A DNA stretch of 64,000 nucleotides from Cannabis sativa (Eukaryota; Streptophyta; Magnoliopsida; Rosales; Cannabaceae), in contig NC_083602.1 in assembly GCF_029168945.1 (NCBI RefSeq), positions 63,260,600 through 63,324,599 of the forward strand, read 5' to 3'. The notes beneath the pieces are model-generated. The model was given only the letters and a program-made list of their open reading frames with translations. It was not told the DNA's origin and did not search any database. Made by a program: the position numbers and the translations under genes. This document shows, in pieces, positions 1 through 12,418 of the stretch (its first letter is position 1; every line of letters starts with the position of its first letter).

Positions 1-971
1 AAGAGTGCAATTCCAAGTTCTAAGAGTGGATGCAACAAGGAATTAATAAGTTAGGGAATTTACTTGGTAAATTTGGTTCAGCTTATTGGAAGCTCAGTAA
101 TATAGGTCCATGATCCTCATTCTAGTTGAGACCATACTGTTTGTAAGACTCAGATAATTGATTCTAATTAATCAATTATAATTGTAAAATTAGACTATGT
201 CTAGTTTATGAATTTTCACTAAGCAAGGGCAAAATTGTGAAGAAAAGAGATTCTTGATTTTATTTATTAATTAAGAGACTCTATATGTCCAATTAATAAT
301 TATATTAAACGATAATATTATTTAATAATTTATTTTATTTATTAAATAATTAGTTTTGGCATTTAAATGGTTAGAATTAGAAAATTAGCGTTTTTGAAAA
401 AATAAAAATGAAAATTGTCAAAATTGCAAAATACCAAGTGGGGCCAATTAACACCATGGCCGACCACTTGGAGAGGCTTTTTCCAATTATTATTTTCATT
501 ATTTTAATGTCAAATAATTACTTACCTAAACCTATTGGTTACCTATAAATAGATAGTGATGACTCACACTTAACAAGTGATTGAAGAGATTGTCTTAAGA
601 AAAATTGAGCCTCTCACTATCCTTCTAAAGCCGACCCCTCTCTCTCTCTTTCCTTCTTCAATTTTCGAAAACCTTGAGTGATAGAGTAGTGCCCACACAC
701 ATCAAGTGGTATCTCATTCATAGTCTGGAAGATCGTGAAGAATCCAACTTGAAGAGAAGGACATTTGGACTCAGATCTTGGTGATACTCTGCGACAGAAA
801 GGATACAAGGGTTAGAGATCTGAGTGGAAGGAGACATATTATTCCGCTGCAACCAATGTAAGGTTTCCTAAACTGTATATGTGTTTATTATCATTTTAGA
901 AGTTCATATTTAGGATGTTAAACAACATACTTGTTAGTAAATCTAGGATCCTGGTAAAATAAATTCCTACA
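1..971 (+). mobile_element. Copia LTR, 3' part (cut by window start)
   Basis: This is the downstream half of a Ty1/copia long terminal repeat. It matches, block by block, the complete copies at 3121-7981, 15592-25181 and 34106-35975. Shared blocks are the 'gagtgcaattccaagttct' segment, a TATA-like 'tataaata' near 545, and the terminal 'agtaaatctaggatcctgg' block ending in CA at 971. The upstream part lies outside the window. Directly after it comes the LTR of an unrelated gypsy element, and the same junction recurs at 8459/8462. The 82- and 63-residue style reading frames inside it are chance frames. Confidence 0.85.
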
Positions 972-973
972 GT

Positions 974-1584
974 TGTCACCCCCCTCTCAAGTTGGGTCTT
1001 GGGGGTCACCTAACTAGGATGGTTCTCATCCCCCCTCAACGAGGATCCCGGGGGTGTTACCCCCAAGTATGGGCTTAATCCTCAAAGGTGGTTGACGACC
1101 ATGTCACACCCATAAGGGACCCTCGTCAACAGTGGCTCATTCAAAGGTTCAAATCCCAAGAAAGGCTCAAAGATAGTTGTCAACCCACGAAAATAGCGGG
1201 ATATTATCCTAAAAATCAGACTCCAACTACCTCTGAAAATCAAGGAGACAGTTCAGATAGCTCCGCGTTGGTCGCGTCTCCTGAAGCAAGAAGCATCGAC
1301 CCCCCTCCCCTATATAAGGGGTCACCCATGACCTGGGAGGAGGATCCGCAATCTCAAACACTTAGAAAAGTAAACAATTCTCATTCTTTGCAATCAAGAG
1401 CTTGATAAAACTCAAGGGGAGTAGGCTATTACCGACATCCGGGGCCGAACCTCTTTAAATTATGGTGTCTTTTATTTACATTTATTGCGAATTCCAGCGT
1501 TATTAACTGCATTTATTATTGTGATTTTGGTTTAAATCTCATTTATTACGACTCTGCGTCGGTTGGCTAAAAATCTAGTCAACA
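974..1584 (+). mobile_element. Tat-like gypsy LTR, copy 1
   Basis: GC-richer block starting TGTCACCCCC and ending ...TCAACA. It carries a TATA box (tatataa, 1311-1317) and, downstream, a conserved segment with 'ggggccgaacctctttaaa' that is typical of gypsy Tat-type LTRs. A second copy lies at 8462-9062. Copy 1 lacks about 26 bases present in copy 2 (after 'caatcaagagcttg'), and copy 2 lacks about 30 bases present in copy 1. A stretch beginning 'ttattgcgaattccagcg' is repeated just beyond the LTR end (1586-1620). Exact ends are my estimate from the TG/CA rule. Confidence 0.7.
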
Positions 1585-1638
1585 TTTTATTGCGAATTCC
1601 AGCGTTATTAACTGCATTTAAGTTTTTCACCGGAAAAA

Positions 1639-3120
1639 ATGGTGTTAACCCAAAGATCTCAAGAGCGACCTGACGAAGAGATGGAAAGTGCCCACTAAGT
1701 TCCATTAGCAAGCAACTTTGCCGGAAACAATGGAGAACGACCCCCGCGTTCGGGGAACGGCGACACTACCACCACCGCTCCAACTGCTGGCCATGGAGCA
1801 ACTGGTCAAACTGCAGTCACTGGACAGACAACTACTAGGCGTACCACCAATGCCACTGCCGCAGGAGGCAGTGCTATTAATGGCGCCACCAGAAGAGGTA
1901 ATACTAGAAATTTTGTCCCACCTACTGACGGTGCGGGCCAAGCTCAAACTGGCCGCGGCCCTGGCATCTTTACGCCAGGGAATGAACCCCATGTTGAAAT
2001 TGAGGGAATTGACCCCGAGATGGATCAACTGCGAGATACGATAGGCCAGATGCAAGGCCAATTCCAAATTGTGCACGAAGAGCAAAATATGGCTCGAGCG
2101 GCCTTGACTGAAAGTCTCGCTAACCAAAGGAGAGAATTCCAATCTTGGATAGAAGATCATGCTCGTGAGATGAGGAGGCGCCAAGACGACCAAGATCGTC
2201 GCACCCAAGAGGTTGCGGACTTAATACGAAGCTACTTCAACCAAAACACTCAAGGGATGGGTACTGATGCCCACAATCAACAGATACATCAAACCTATCC
2301 TTGGGAGGTCCCTACCCCAAGGAACCAGAGGGAGAGGGTGGTCTATGGACTTGAAGATTGCCCAAGGAACCAAGAGAGGACTAAGAATCACCCCTCTAAC
2401 AAGGTTCCCCGCAATAATAATTGACTGCCTCTGGCCGATGAGCAAGTTCTACCCGGTCATCATATGGAACGTGATGACTCCCACAATGTCCGTCTAAGGT
2501 GGACTGGTGGAGGAAACTCTAGAAACAACAATGGTGACCGTGGCAGAAACGGTAGAAAGACGCCCCGACATAGGGAGTGGCAACCCCGCGACCAACGCGA
2601 TCAACGACGAGATGTCAATGATCGGCCAAGAAATAGTAGGTCTAGGGGAAGAAGAGAAGACCCCGAGGTCAACACTGACTACCGTCCAAACTACCCTGAC
2701 GGTCATGGTGATGATGAAGCTGAAAGTTGGGCTAACAAACAACCAAATCCTGAGTTGGGGGTTATCAAGCCGGAGGGCCGTATGCCCCTAATAGGCAACA
2801 TCAACCTCAGAATCCACCCTAAAGGGGAAGGAATGACCAAGTATCACCCCCAGCTGATGGAAGGGCTGACAGTCAGAACGCCGGAGGAAGGCTAAAAACC
2901 GGGTCAGTTTTTAAAAGGTAGGCCCCCGAGGGAATAGAGACTTGCGAGACGCCCTCAACAGAAATAGAAACAATCGTGGTTCCAACATAGTGAACCCACC
3001 TGAGCCGGTCCAAGGGGACCAAACAAATGTTGGTGTCAATATTGCTCAACCTCAAACAACCATAGATCCGGTGATCCAGGCTCGGTTGGATGAGTTAACT
3101 CGATTGGTCAAGGACATTAC
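1639..3120 (+). pseudogene. Gypsy (Tat-like) gag remnant
   Basis: Decayed capsid (gag) coding region following the LTR at 974-1584. The frame from 1639 has an early stop near 1696, then runs through a Thr/Gly/Ala-rich segment. A charged, coiled-coil-like stretch follows at about 2010-2240 (QMQGQFQIVHEEQ ... REMRRRQDDQDRR), then an Arg/Asn-rich region at about 2490-2720. Further frame changes follow. The last readable part (2942-3120) ends in LDELTRLVKDIT, where a copia LTR begins. No zinc knuckle is visible because the 3' half of gag is missing. Function in an intact element would be nucleocapsid assembly; this copy is dead. The clade assignment rests on the LTR style and the charged gag N-terminus, so it is moderate. 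Confidence 0.65.
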
Positions 3121-4356
3121 TGTTGGGTTTTGTGCCCTAAATAAAACTCATTTCAATATAATCAGATTTACTTAATAATAAAGATCAGAAATAACAATTT
3201 TATGTTGCATGGTTCACATGATTTATTTCATGATTATATGCATATAATGTATGAATTCTATTTAAGTCCAGAACATATGAATTTGTTAATGATTATAGTG
3301 TTGTCAGCACAGTGGAATAAAATCTTAATTATAAGTTCAAAAGTTTATTCCCTGATTTGTCAGTTCACTGGATTTAGACTGGCATGATATAATCAGCGAT
3401 AGGTATTCTTACACCTTGGATAAGTGTTATGTCCTTTCCAGGGCATTGGCAAAGTTTACCAGTATCAGATGTATGGAGTATACATCGAAAGGGACCGATA
3501 TTGAACTTTGATTAGATATATTAAAATTTACCGTAGTATCTATTCAATTCAATATCACCTGTTAATCCTAGATCAAATGATCTTAATCCTGATATGGTTA
3601 GGTTCGATCTCAAGAGTATTATACATGTTCTTTGATTTGTTAGTTAAGCCTACTTTTGGGTCAGGGTGATACGTACATTTTGGGAACATGATAGTATAAT
3701 TGAGTGGGAGCGCTAACATAAATATGGAGTCTATAACTTCTATAGGAATTTAGAAGTGAAACGATGATATCCTTCGAGCTTGGCTAAGGAGAGATAAATG
3801 GTTGAGATCTCATTTAACTTCGCTGAAATATCATTTATACGGAGCTAAGTGTTTTAAGGATAAACTATATTGAAGGTGTAACGGTAATTTAAAGCCTATT
3901 CAATGTAGATCAACTATTAGAGGGTCATTGATCAAATTAGGATTATAACAATGGATAATTAATAGCGTATCTATATCGTGGAACATATAGAGCGTTCTAT
4001 ATGACTGAGAGTGCAATTCCAAGTTCTAAGTGTGGATTCAATAAGGAATTAATAAGTTAAGAAATTTACTTGGTAAATTCGGTTCGACTTATTGGAAGCT
4101 AGGTTATATAGGCCCATGGTCCCCATACTAGTTGAGACCATACTGCTTGTAAGACTCAGTTAATGGATTTTAATTAATCAATTATAATTCTAAAGTTAGA
4201 CTATGTCTACTTTATGAATTTTCACTAAGAAAGGGCAAAATTGTGAAGAAAAGAGATTCTAGGTTTTATTTATTAATTAAGAGACTTTATATGTCTAATT
4301 AATAAATATATTAAATGACAATATTATTTAATAATTAATTTTTAGTTATTAAATAA

Positions 4357-4395
4357 CTAGGGAACTAAGCCGCGCTTCGCGCAGTGTTGTCTAAT
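4357..4395 (-). repeat. Helitron 3' terminus with hairpin
   Basis: On minus: a six-pair stem (one G-T pair), then nine bases, then CTAG. It is the only GC-rich spot in 3 kb of AT-rich DNA and occurs once, in contrast to the repeated 5'-type ends. Confidence 0.85.
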
Positions 4396-5093
4396 TTTTG
4401 TAATCTTTATATATATTGCAATTATATTGAGTGATATAATCTAAAATATAATATTTTAATTTGTGTTATTATAAACAAAGTAATAGTATTAAAATTATAA
4501 ATATAATTTACTATTTTTAAAAGATATAGAAAGATAGTGATTTTATGAGAAACATTAAAGATTGTAAAATTAACAAAGAAATTGCATGTACTTTTATAAT
4601 AAAATAAATGAAAAAGTTAACTATTTTTAAATTTAATAAACTGACCTTGTATCTGATGATGTAGTTATTTTTAAAAGACTATCTAGACTTTTTTTGCTTA
4701 ATACAAATAAATAGTTTAACTATTTTTTATTAAAGTTTTTATATTTTATTTTGTGGTGTTGTTTGAATATTTTCTCCCTTTGTGCTTTTCTTTATATATA
4801 TATTGATTATTAAAAAATAAATAACTACTTATACAAAAAATATATAAAAAAATTTATTGGGTAAGACATTAATCAATCACCTATAAAAAATAATATTTTT
4901 TAGACAAAAGAAAGTAAAATAATAAAACTACTACTTATAACCTACATGGATAACATCTAAACGATTTTTAAATGATGTGAGACTTTTAATTTGTATGTGT
5001 AGTGTATTTTTCAATGAAAATAAAAGAATGTGTCATAAAATAAAATAAAATAGGAAGAAAAAAAATATGCTTTCTTTTATATATATATATATA

Positions 5094-5535
5094 TGAGAAA
5101 ATATTTTAGTTATAAAAACTTATTTTTAATTCGATCACTTAACAATATATAAATCTAGAATAGTAAAATAAAATTCTTAAATTAAAATTTATTTCATAAA
5201 TATATAAAATAAAATTGAAAATTATTATACAAAGTTAATTATTAGAAAATAAATAACTACTTATACAAATATATATAAAAAAAAATTATTGGGTAAGACA
5301 TTAATCAATCACCCATAAAAAAAATAATATTTTTTAGATAAAAGAAAGTAAAATAATAAAACTACTACTTATAACCTACATAGATAACATCTAAACCATT
5401 TTTAAATGATGTGGGACTTTTTGTTTGTATGTGTAGTATTTTTTTTTCAAAGAAAATAATAGAATTTATCATAAAATAGAAAAAATAGGAAGAAAAAAAA
5501 TAGGTTGCCACCTAAACTCTTCTTTTGCTTTCATT

Positions 5536-5566
<31 letters not shown>

Positions 5567-7330
5567 TGATTGATAATATCTAAACTATTTTTAAATGATG
5601 TGAGACTTTTTGTTTATATGTGTAGTGTATTTCTCAAAGAAAATAAGAGAATGTATCATAAAATATAAAAAATAGGAAGAAAAAAAAAATAGGTTGCCAC
5701 CTAAACTCTTCTTTTGCTTTCCTTTATATATATATTGATTGATATATTGATATATATATATATAGTGATGATTGGTAAATTAATTTTAGTTATAAAAAAT
5801 TATTTTTAACTCGAACATATAAAAATTTAGAATAGTAAAATAAAATTTTTAAACTAAAATTTATTTCATAAATATATATAAAATTAAAAATTATTATTAC
5901 AAAGTTAATTATTAAAAAATAAATAATTACTGATATAAATAAATATGTATATAAAAAAAATATTGAGTAAGAAATTATTCAATTACTCATAAAAAAAATA
6001 ATATTTTTTAGATAAAAGAAAGTAAAGTGATAAAACTACTACTTATAACCTACATGGATAACTTCTAAACGATTTTTAAATGATGTGGGACTTTTAGTTT
6101 ATATGTATAGTGTATTTCTCAAATAAAATAAGAGAATGTGTGATAAAATAGAAAAAATAAGAAGAAAAAATAATAGGTTGCCACCTAAACTCCCTTTATA
6201 TATATATATAAGAGAAAATATTTTAGTTATAAAAAATTATTTTTAATTCGATCACTTAACAATATATAAATCTAGAATAGTAAAATAAAATTCTTAAATT
6301 AAAATTTATTTCATAAATATATAAAATAAAATTAAAAATTATTATACAAAGTTAATTATTAGAAAATAAATAACTACTTATACAAATATATATATATAAA
6401 AAAAAAATTATTGGGTAAGACATTAATCAATCACCCATAAAAAAAATAATATTTTTTAGATAAAAGAAAGTAAAATAATAAAACTACTACTTATAACCTA
6501 CATAGATAACATCTAAACCATTTTTAAATGATGTGGGACTTTTTGTTTGTATGTGTAGTATTTTTTTTTTTCAAAAAAAATAAGAGAATTTATCATAAAA
6601 TAGAAAAAATAGGAAGAAAAAAAATAGGTTGCCACCTAAACTCTTCTTTTGCTTTCCTTTATATATATATATATATATATTTATATATTGATTGATAATA
6701 TCTAAACTATTTTTAAATGATGTGAGACTTTTTGTTTATATGTGTAGTGTATTTCTCAAAGAAAATAAGAGAATGTATCATAAAATATAAAAAATAGGAA
6801 GAAAAAAAAAAATAGGTTGCCACCTAAACTCTTCTTTTGCTTTCCTTTATATATATATTGATTGATATATTGATATATATATATATATAGTGATGATTGG
6901 TAAATTAATTTTAGTTATAAAAAATTATTTTTAACTCGAACATATAAAAATTTAGAATAGTAAAATAAAATTTTTAAACTAAAATTTATTTCATAAATAT
7001 ATATAAAATTAAAAATTATTACTACAAAGTTAATTATTAAAAAATAAATAATTACTTATATAAATAAATATGTATATAAAAAAAATATTGAGTAAGAAAT
7101 TATTCAATTACTCATAAAAAAATAATATTTTTTAGATAAAAGAAAGTAAAGTGATAAAACTACTACTTATAACCTACATGGATAACTTCTAAACGATTTT
7201 TAAATGATGTGGGACTTTTAGTTTATATGTATAGTGTATTTCTCAAATAAAATAAGAAAATGTGTGATAAAATAGAAAAAAATAATAGGTTGCCACCTAA
7301 ACTCCCTTTGTGCTTTCCTTTATATATATA
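5094..7330. repeat. About 1.12-kb tandem duplication in Helitron
   Basis: The block beginning 'gagaaaatattttagttat' at about 5095 recurs at about 6212, an offset near 1,118 bp, and the two copies stay closely similar to about 6190 and 7310. Each unit contains two sub-blocks that share 'aaactactacttataacc' and 'taggttgccacctaaactc'. (TA)n runs of differing length lie at the joints. Confidence 0.8.
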
Positions 7331-7981
7331 TTGATTGGAATTGACATTTAAATAGTTAAATTAGAAAATTGGTATTTTTGAGAAAATGAGATTGAAAAAT
7401 GACAAAATGGCAAAATTACAAAGTGAGGCCCATTATCCATATCATGGCTGGCCACTATGCAAGTATTTTATCATTTATATTTTCATTATTTTAATGCCAT
7501 ACATTTCTAATCTAAACCTAGATGGCTTTCTATAAATAGAAAGTGATGGCTTCAGGAAACTATGGACATGCATCTTATTCTTTTCAGAGAAAAACCTGAG
7601 CCTCCTATTCAAGCCGCCACTCTTCTTCTCTTTTCTTCTATTCAATTTCAAAATACCCTAGTGATAGAGTAGTGCCCACACACATCAAGTGGTATCTCAA
7701 TCATAGTGTGGAAGATTATGTAGAATCCAACCAACAAGAAGGAGAATCAACATCAAAGGAAGAAGAAAAAGAGATACAGGTTCAGATCTTGATTATGTTC
7801 TGCTACAGAAAGGAATCAAGGGCTAGAGATCTGAACGGAAGGAGTTATTATATTCCGCTGCACCCAATGTAAGGTTTCCTAAACTTTATATGTGTTTATT
7901 TCATTGTTTTAGAATTCATATTAGGATGTTAATGAAACATACATGGTAGTAAATCTAGATCCTGGTAAAATATTTCCAACA

Positions 7982-8220
7982 ACTGGCCTAAGAGCCATGG
8001 TAATGATTTACTTTCATGAAATATGAATTAAAACTATGTTATATGTTGATTTGGATGGTTTCATGTGGTTTATGTGTTAATTGATGAATGTATGTGTTGT
8101 ACAGAACCTTTTTCAATGAAAAATATTTTTTTCTGTTTTTGAAAATATTTTATTTGGATTCCTTGTGAAAAATTATGCAATTTTTGTTTTTACGGAACTT
8201 AATTCCGATAAAAATTGAGA
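7982..8220 (+). mobile_element. Copia primer site and leader
   Basis: Directly after the LTR come 'actggcctaagagccatgg' and an AT-rich leader. The same site and leader occur in reverse orientation at 29445-29687, next to another copy of the LTR. The 'TGG...AGAGCC' form resembles the methionine-tRNA primer site of copia elements, with changes. All coding sequence is missing; at about 8221 the leader joins a 3' LTR fragment. Confidence 0.7.
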
Positions 8221-8459
8221 AAGTTATGAATCCAACTTGAAAAGAATGACATTCAGACTCAGATCTTGGTGATACTCGGCGACAGAAAGGATACAAGGGT
8301 TAGAGATCTAAGTTGAAGGAGACATATTATTCCGCTGCAACCAATGTAAGGTTTCCTAAACTTTATATGTCTTAATTATCATTTTAGAAGTTCATATTTA
8401 GGATGTTAAATAACATACTTGTTAGTAAATCTAGGATCCTGGTAAAATAAATTCCTACA
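8221..8459 (+). mobile_element. Copia LTR 3'-end fragment
   Basis: It matches about 730-971 nearly base for base, ending 'attcctaca' at 8459, and is then followed by the same gypsy LTR. The junction is shared with 971/974. Confidence 0.8.
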
Positions 8460-8461
8460 GT

Positions 8462-9062
8462 TGTCACCCCCTCTCAAGTTGGGTCTTGGGGGTCACCTAA
8501 CTAGGATGGTTCTCATCCCCCCTCAATGAGATTCTGGGGGTGTTACCCCCAAGTATGGGCTTAATCCCCAAAGGTGGTTGACGACCATGTCACACCCATA
8601 AGGGACCCTCGTCAATAGTGGCTCCTTCAAAGGTTCAAATCCCAAGAAAGGCTCAAAGACAGTTGTCAACCCACGAAAATAGCAGGATATTATCCTAAAA
8701 ATCAGACTCCAACTACCTCCGCGTTGGTCGCGTCTCCTGAAGCGAGAAGCACCGACCCCCCTCCCCTATATAAGGGGTCACCCATGACCTGGGAGGAGGA
8801 TCCGCAATCTCAAACACTTAGAAAAATAAACAATTCTCATTCTTTGCAATCAAGAGCTTGTTCTTGACTTTTGCAACTCAGATCAATAAAACTCAAGGGA
8901 AGTAGGCTATTACCAACACCCAGGGCCGAACCTCTTTAAATTCTGGTGTCTTTTATTTACATTTATTGCAAATTCCAGTGTTATTAACTACATTTATTAC
9001 TGTGATTGTGGTTTAAATCTCATTTATTACGACTCTGCGTCGGTTAGCTAAAAATCCAGTCA
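8462..9062 (+). mobile_element. Tat-like gypsy LTR, copy 2
   Basis: Second copy of the LTR at 974-1584, with the same TATA region ('cctatataaggggtcaccc'). It breaks off at '...ccagtcaa' around 9062, where unrelated AT-rich DNA begins. Confidence 0.7.
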
Positions 9063-11328
9063 ATAGATATTGAAAATATCTATTTGATTATTTTCAATTC
9101 ATTTATCTTATTAGATATTTAATTTAATTTGATAAAATAATTTAAATAAATCTAGATATTTTAAAATTAGTTTGAATTTTTAAAGTTTGAAGAGATATTT
9201 TAGGTTGTTTTAACAACCTTAAATTTTTGAAATTAGTTGGTTATTTAAATAATAATTTAATTATATATGTAATAAATATCTTATTTCACATTTGTTACAT
9301 GGGTATTGTTTGTTTTAGCGTAAATACCATTTGGGACCATGTGTTTTGCAAAAGTTATTAATTAGACCATCTGTTTTATTAAATGACAAAATAGACCCTA
9401 TATTTTCAAAAATAGTAAAAATAGGCCCCTGAGCTCAATTTTTAACAATTTTATTTTTTAATATAACCAACTTTAAATTTTTTTTAACACTAATAGATAC
9501 AGAAAATGTAACTAGTTTTGTCATAACATCTATAGATCAGATTATTATTAAGTTTTATTTTGACAAAAAATCAATCCAGGGTCCTATTTGTACAATTTTA
9601 TAAAATACAGGGCCTATTTTGTCATTTAACAAAGTAAAGGGTCTAATAGGTAACTTTTACAAAACACAGGGTCTAAAATGTTATTTACCCTTTGTTTTAT
9701 TTAAATTATTTATACAAAACTTTTTTAACAAACCTATTATTTATTTGATCTAAATTGATATGATTAACTTGCTGACAAATTTAATAATCTGATTTTAATC
9801 ATAGTCCAATTGTCAATAAATCATATAAATAATTTATAACAGGTAAATTTTGTAATTTCTTTCATCTTTGATAAACCTAGAAACATGATAGGGCCCATCC
9901 AAATCAATTTGACCTGTGTGAGCTTATATGTTTAATTTTGGGCTTAGATGCATATATGAAGCCCATTTATTTTTTAGATATATAGATGGGCTAGGTTGCT
10001 AAAATAAAATATCACCCATGATAGTTTATTTAAGCCAAATTAGTATTGGGCTTATTCAATTAATAACAATTACTTAATGAAATGTTAAATACCTCTCCTT
10101 GGGGCCTTGTGTGAGAGTTAGAGGACCAATAGTAGTGGGTACGACATACTGGACCCAACCCTCCCTCACATGAATAACCCCAACTTTGAAAGCTTATTTG
10201 CCTTATTTAAATAATCGTATTAGGCTAATTATACAAGTTTAACCTAATTAAAATTGAATTAGCAACATAATTAATTTTGAAATAAATGAAATTAATTTTT
10301 TATTGGATTATTTTAAAATTAATTTTTAAAAAAATACACTTAGTTTAAAGAAAATATTCTAGATAGTCATTTCTAGTAACTAATTTATATTTTTTAATAT
10401 TTAATTAAGTAGAAAAATATATTTAAGTTGAAAATTTATTTGATACCAACTTAAATTAAAATATTTTTCTTAGATATTAAATTAGAATTAATAATTAAGT
10501 TGATTTTATCCTAGATACTTAATTATTTGTTTCTATTTTAATATATTTAATTAAATAAAAAAACTATATTTAAGTTGGAAATTTTTAATTTCAGATCAAG
10601 TGAAATTAGAATAATTTTTAGAATATGTTTAATATTATTTTAATTATCATTTTTCCCACATAAATTTTGAGATACATTTATTTTAAATGTAGATATTTTG
10701 AAAATTTTTAATTTTGAAAATTAGATTAAAGTTATAAAAATAAATTTGTTAATTAATTTTAGATCAAATTAAATCAAGTAATATTTTCATTAATGATTTA
10801 ATTAAAATAAATAGACTAAAATATATTATATTTTAATTAGAAAATCAATAATTAGTTTATGAAATGTCTAAATAATTATTTTCTAGGTAGATTTTTAGTA
10901 TTTTTCTAGACATATTTAATTAAATAGAAAATTAATATTTAAGTTGATTTTATTCAAGACACTTAAATATTTGATATTTCTATTAAGAAATTTAATTAAA
11001 TAGAAAAATTATATTGATGTTGAAAATTAATTTATTTAATTTTAGATCAATGTAAATTAGAATAATTTTTTTAGTTTTATTTTATTTTATTTTAATGTAA
11101 TTTTGAATATTTTTTAATATATTGAATTTCGAATTCTATCATACATATATTTATAGAAAATTAAATTTGAGTTGAAAATTAATCTTACTTAATTTTGGAC
11201 CAACTTAAATTAAGTAATTTTCATAACATTTATTGGAAAATTGATACTTAAGATGGAAAATAAATTTTTATTATTCAGATATTCCTAAAGTATAATTTTA
11301 TAAATATTAAATTAAAATTTATATTTAG
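9063..11328. other. AT-rich transposon-derived DNA, no gene
   Basis: I see no coding region here. Much of it is low-complexity AT. A stretch at 9890-10260 is richer in GC ('gggcccatccaaatcaa', 'gggtacgacatactggac') and may be leader from an unidentified retrotransposon. One defined element, the MITE at 9318-9690, is listed separately. Confidence 0.5.
9318..9690. mobile_element. MULE-type MITE, 373 bp
   Basis: The ends form long imperfect inverted repeats: left 'gcgtaaataccatttggga', right (reversed) 'gggtaaataacattttaga'. Homology extends about 50 bp inward, including 'tgtgttttg'. It is flanked by a perfect 9-bp duplication, tttgtttta, at 9309-9317 and 9691-9699. Nine-base duplications are characteristic of Mutator-like elements. 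No coding capacity. Confidence 0.85.
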
Positions 11329-12418
11329 TGTTATACCTGAAATTCGGCTGGCACTTCAAAGAAGGACACATGTCAAACTGGGAGAATACGAATCAACAAA
11401 TATAATGATAATTATATTAGAAGATATTAAAATAGAATATCTCATTAAATGCAGATCTGATAGAGTGTATTTATAACTTGCTGACTGTAAAGTCTTAAGC
11501 GAGGTAAGGATATACAAACTATTGTCTCACGCGTTGACAAGAAACCATTTTATGTCGGAAGTACAAAGCGAGGCATTAACCTCATTACATACGAAGAGAG
11601 GTAGACGAGACATGTTGACTGTTAAAAGACTTAACATATAATATACATTATACAAACTAAGCATAACAGTTGAATGAACTTAAACAACGAATAGCGAGGC
11701 ATCCGTTTCGCTATACGAAGGCACACTCCTGATACCTCCACTAATCAGCTTCAAACATCTTTCAATGATACCCACTGTTCTGTCAAGTCAGCTCTCTCAC
11801 AAAGAAGCTGACATTCAAATGATGTTGACTGCTGAAGTTCACCTTGTCACCAAGAACTACGATTGTCAGATGGAGCGTTATGTCTTCAATCGCAGAAACG
11901 ACAAGATTTACATTATAAACCTTGAAAAGACATGGGAAAAGCTCTAGCTCGCTGCCATGGTTATGGTTGCTATGTTCCCAGGGAGATGTCCCATCACGGT
12001 ACACTTTGCAGCGTATTTAATCCACATATGTATTGACCCGGTAAAAGCGAATAAATCACAGCTGTGTGATTTTCAAATAATAACCGCATTTATTTTACAT
12101 GGGACGTAATCAAATCCCATAATTTCAGGGGATTACTGTTGTAGGATATCAGTCTGATTTGTAATTAACTGCCCTCCTATGTAACTATAAATAGGGGTAG
12201 GATACACTAAAAAAGGGACGGAAAATCCTTTAGAGAAAAAGCTCTAGTTTTTGTATTAAAAATCTAATAAGATAAACTCATGGACTATGCAGAATTTTAA
12301 CTCCAAAATCACGTAAAAAAGCTTTATGTTATTTCTTTTTCTTTTACTATCATTATATTTGTGCAAATCCATCACGAAATAGGCTTTAATTTAGTTAACG
12401 AAAATTTACGTAAACAGT
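11329..12418 (+). mobile_element. Tat-lineage gypsy 5' LTR
   Basis: Starts TGTTATACCTG and ends ...CGTAAACA, followed by 'gtttggtgctttcattgag', the likely primer-binding region. Contains a TATA-like 'ctataaata' at about 12186. The partner at 41366-42597 shares the start (TGTTATAC), the middle 'ctataaatagg' region and the end ('gtcaacgaaaattt'), but the two are strongly diverged. No clear 5-bp target duplication is seen (tttag versus cttac). Confidence 0.75.

Larger units (their letters stand above)
4357..7334 (-). mobile_element. Non-autonomous Helitron
   Basis: Read on minus, the element starts 5'-TCAATATATATATAAAGG at 7334 and ends ...GTTCCCTAG-3' at 4357. A GC hairpin (CTGCGC, loop GAA, GCGCGG) lies 9 bases before the terminal CTAG. 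These are the Helitron hallmarks: 5' TC, 3' CTRR and a subterminal hairpin. The host bases on either side rejoin to the same sequence seen uninterrupted in the sister LTR near 24547-24563, and the insertion lies between A and T with no target duplication, as Helitrons do. No Rep/helicase coding is present; the interior is AT-rich tandem repeats. It would be mobilised by an autonomous relative elsewhere. Confidence 0.88.
3121..7981 (+). mobile_element. Copia LTR (complete), split by a Helitron
   Basis: Complete copy of the TGTTGGG...CAACA copia LTR, in two pieces: 3121-4356 and 7335-7981. Without the Helitron it is 1,883 bp, matching the 1.86-1.88 kb of other copies here. It begins right after 'attac' (3116-3120) inside the gypsy gag. 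Its end is followed by a primer-binding-like site and about 240 bp of copia leader, so it is a 5' LTR and not a solo LTR. No matching 'attac' repeat is found at the other side, so the 3' boundary was lost to rearrangement. Confidence 0.85.

Noticed and set aside
11324..11328. Target duplication for the Tat element (tttag / cttac)
   Set aside because: Only three of five bases agree, which is not convincing.
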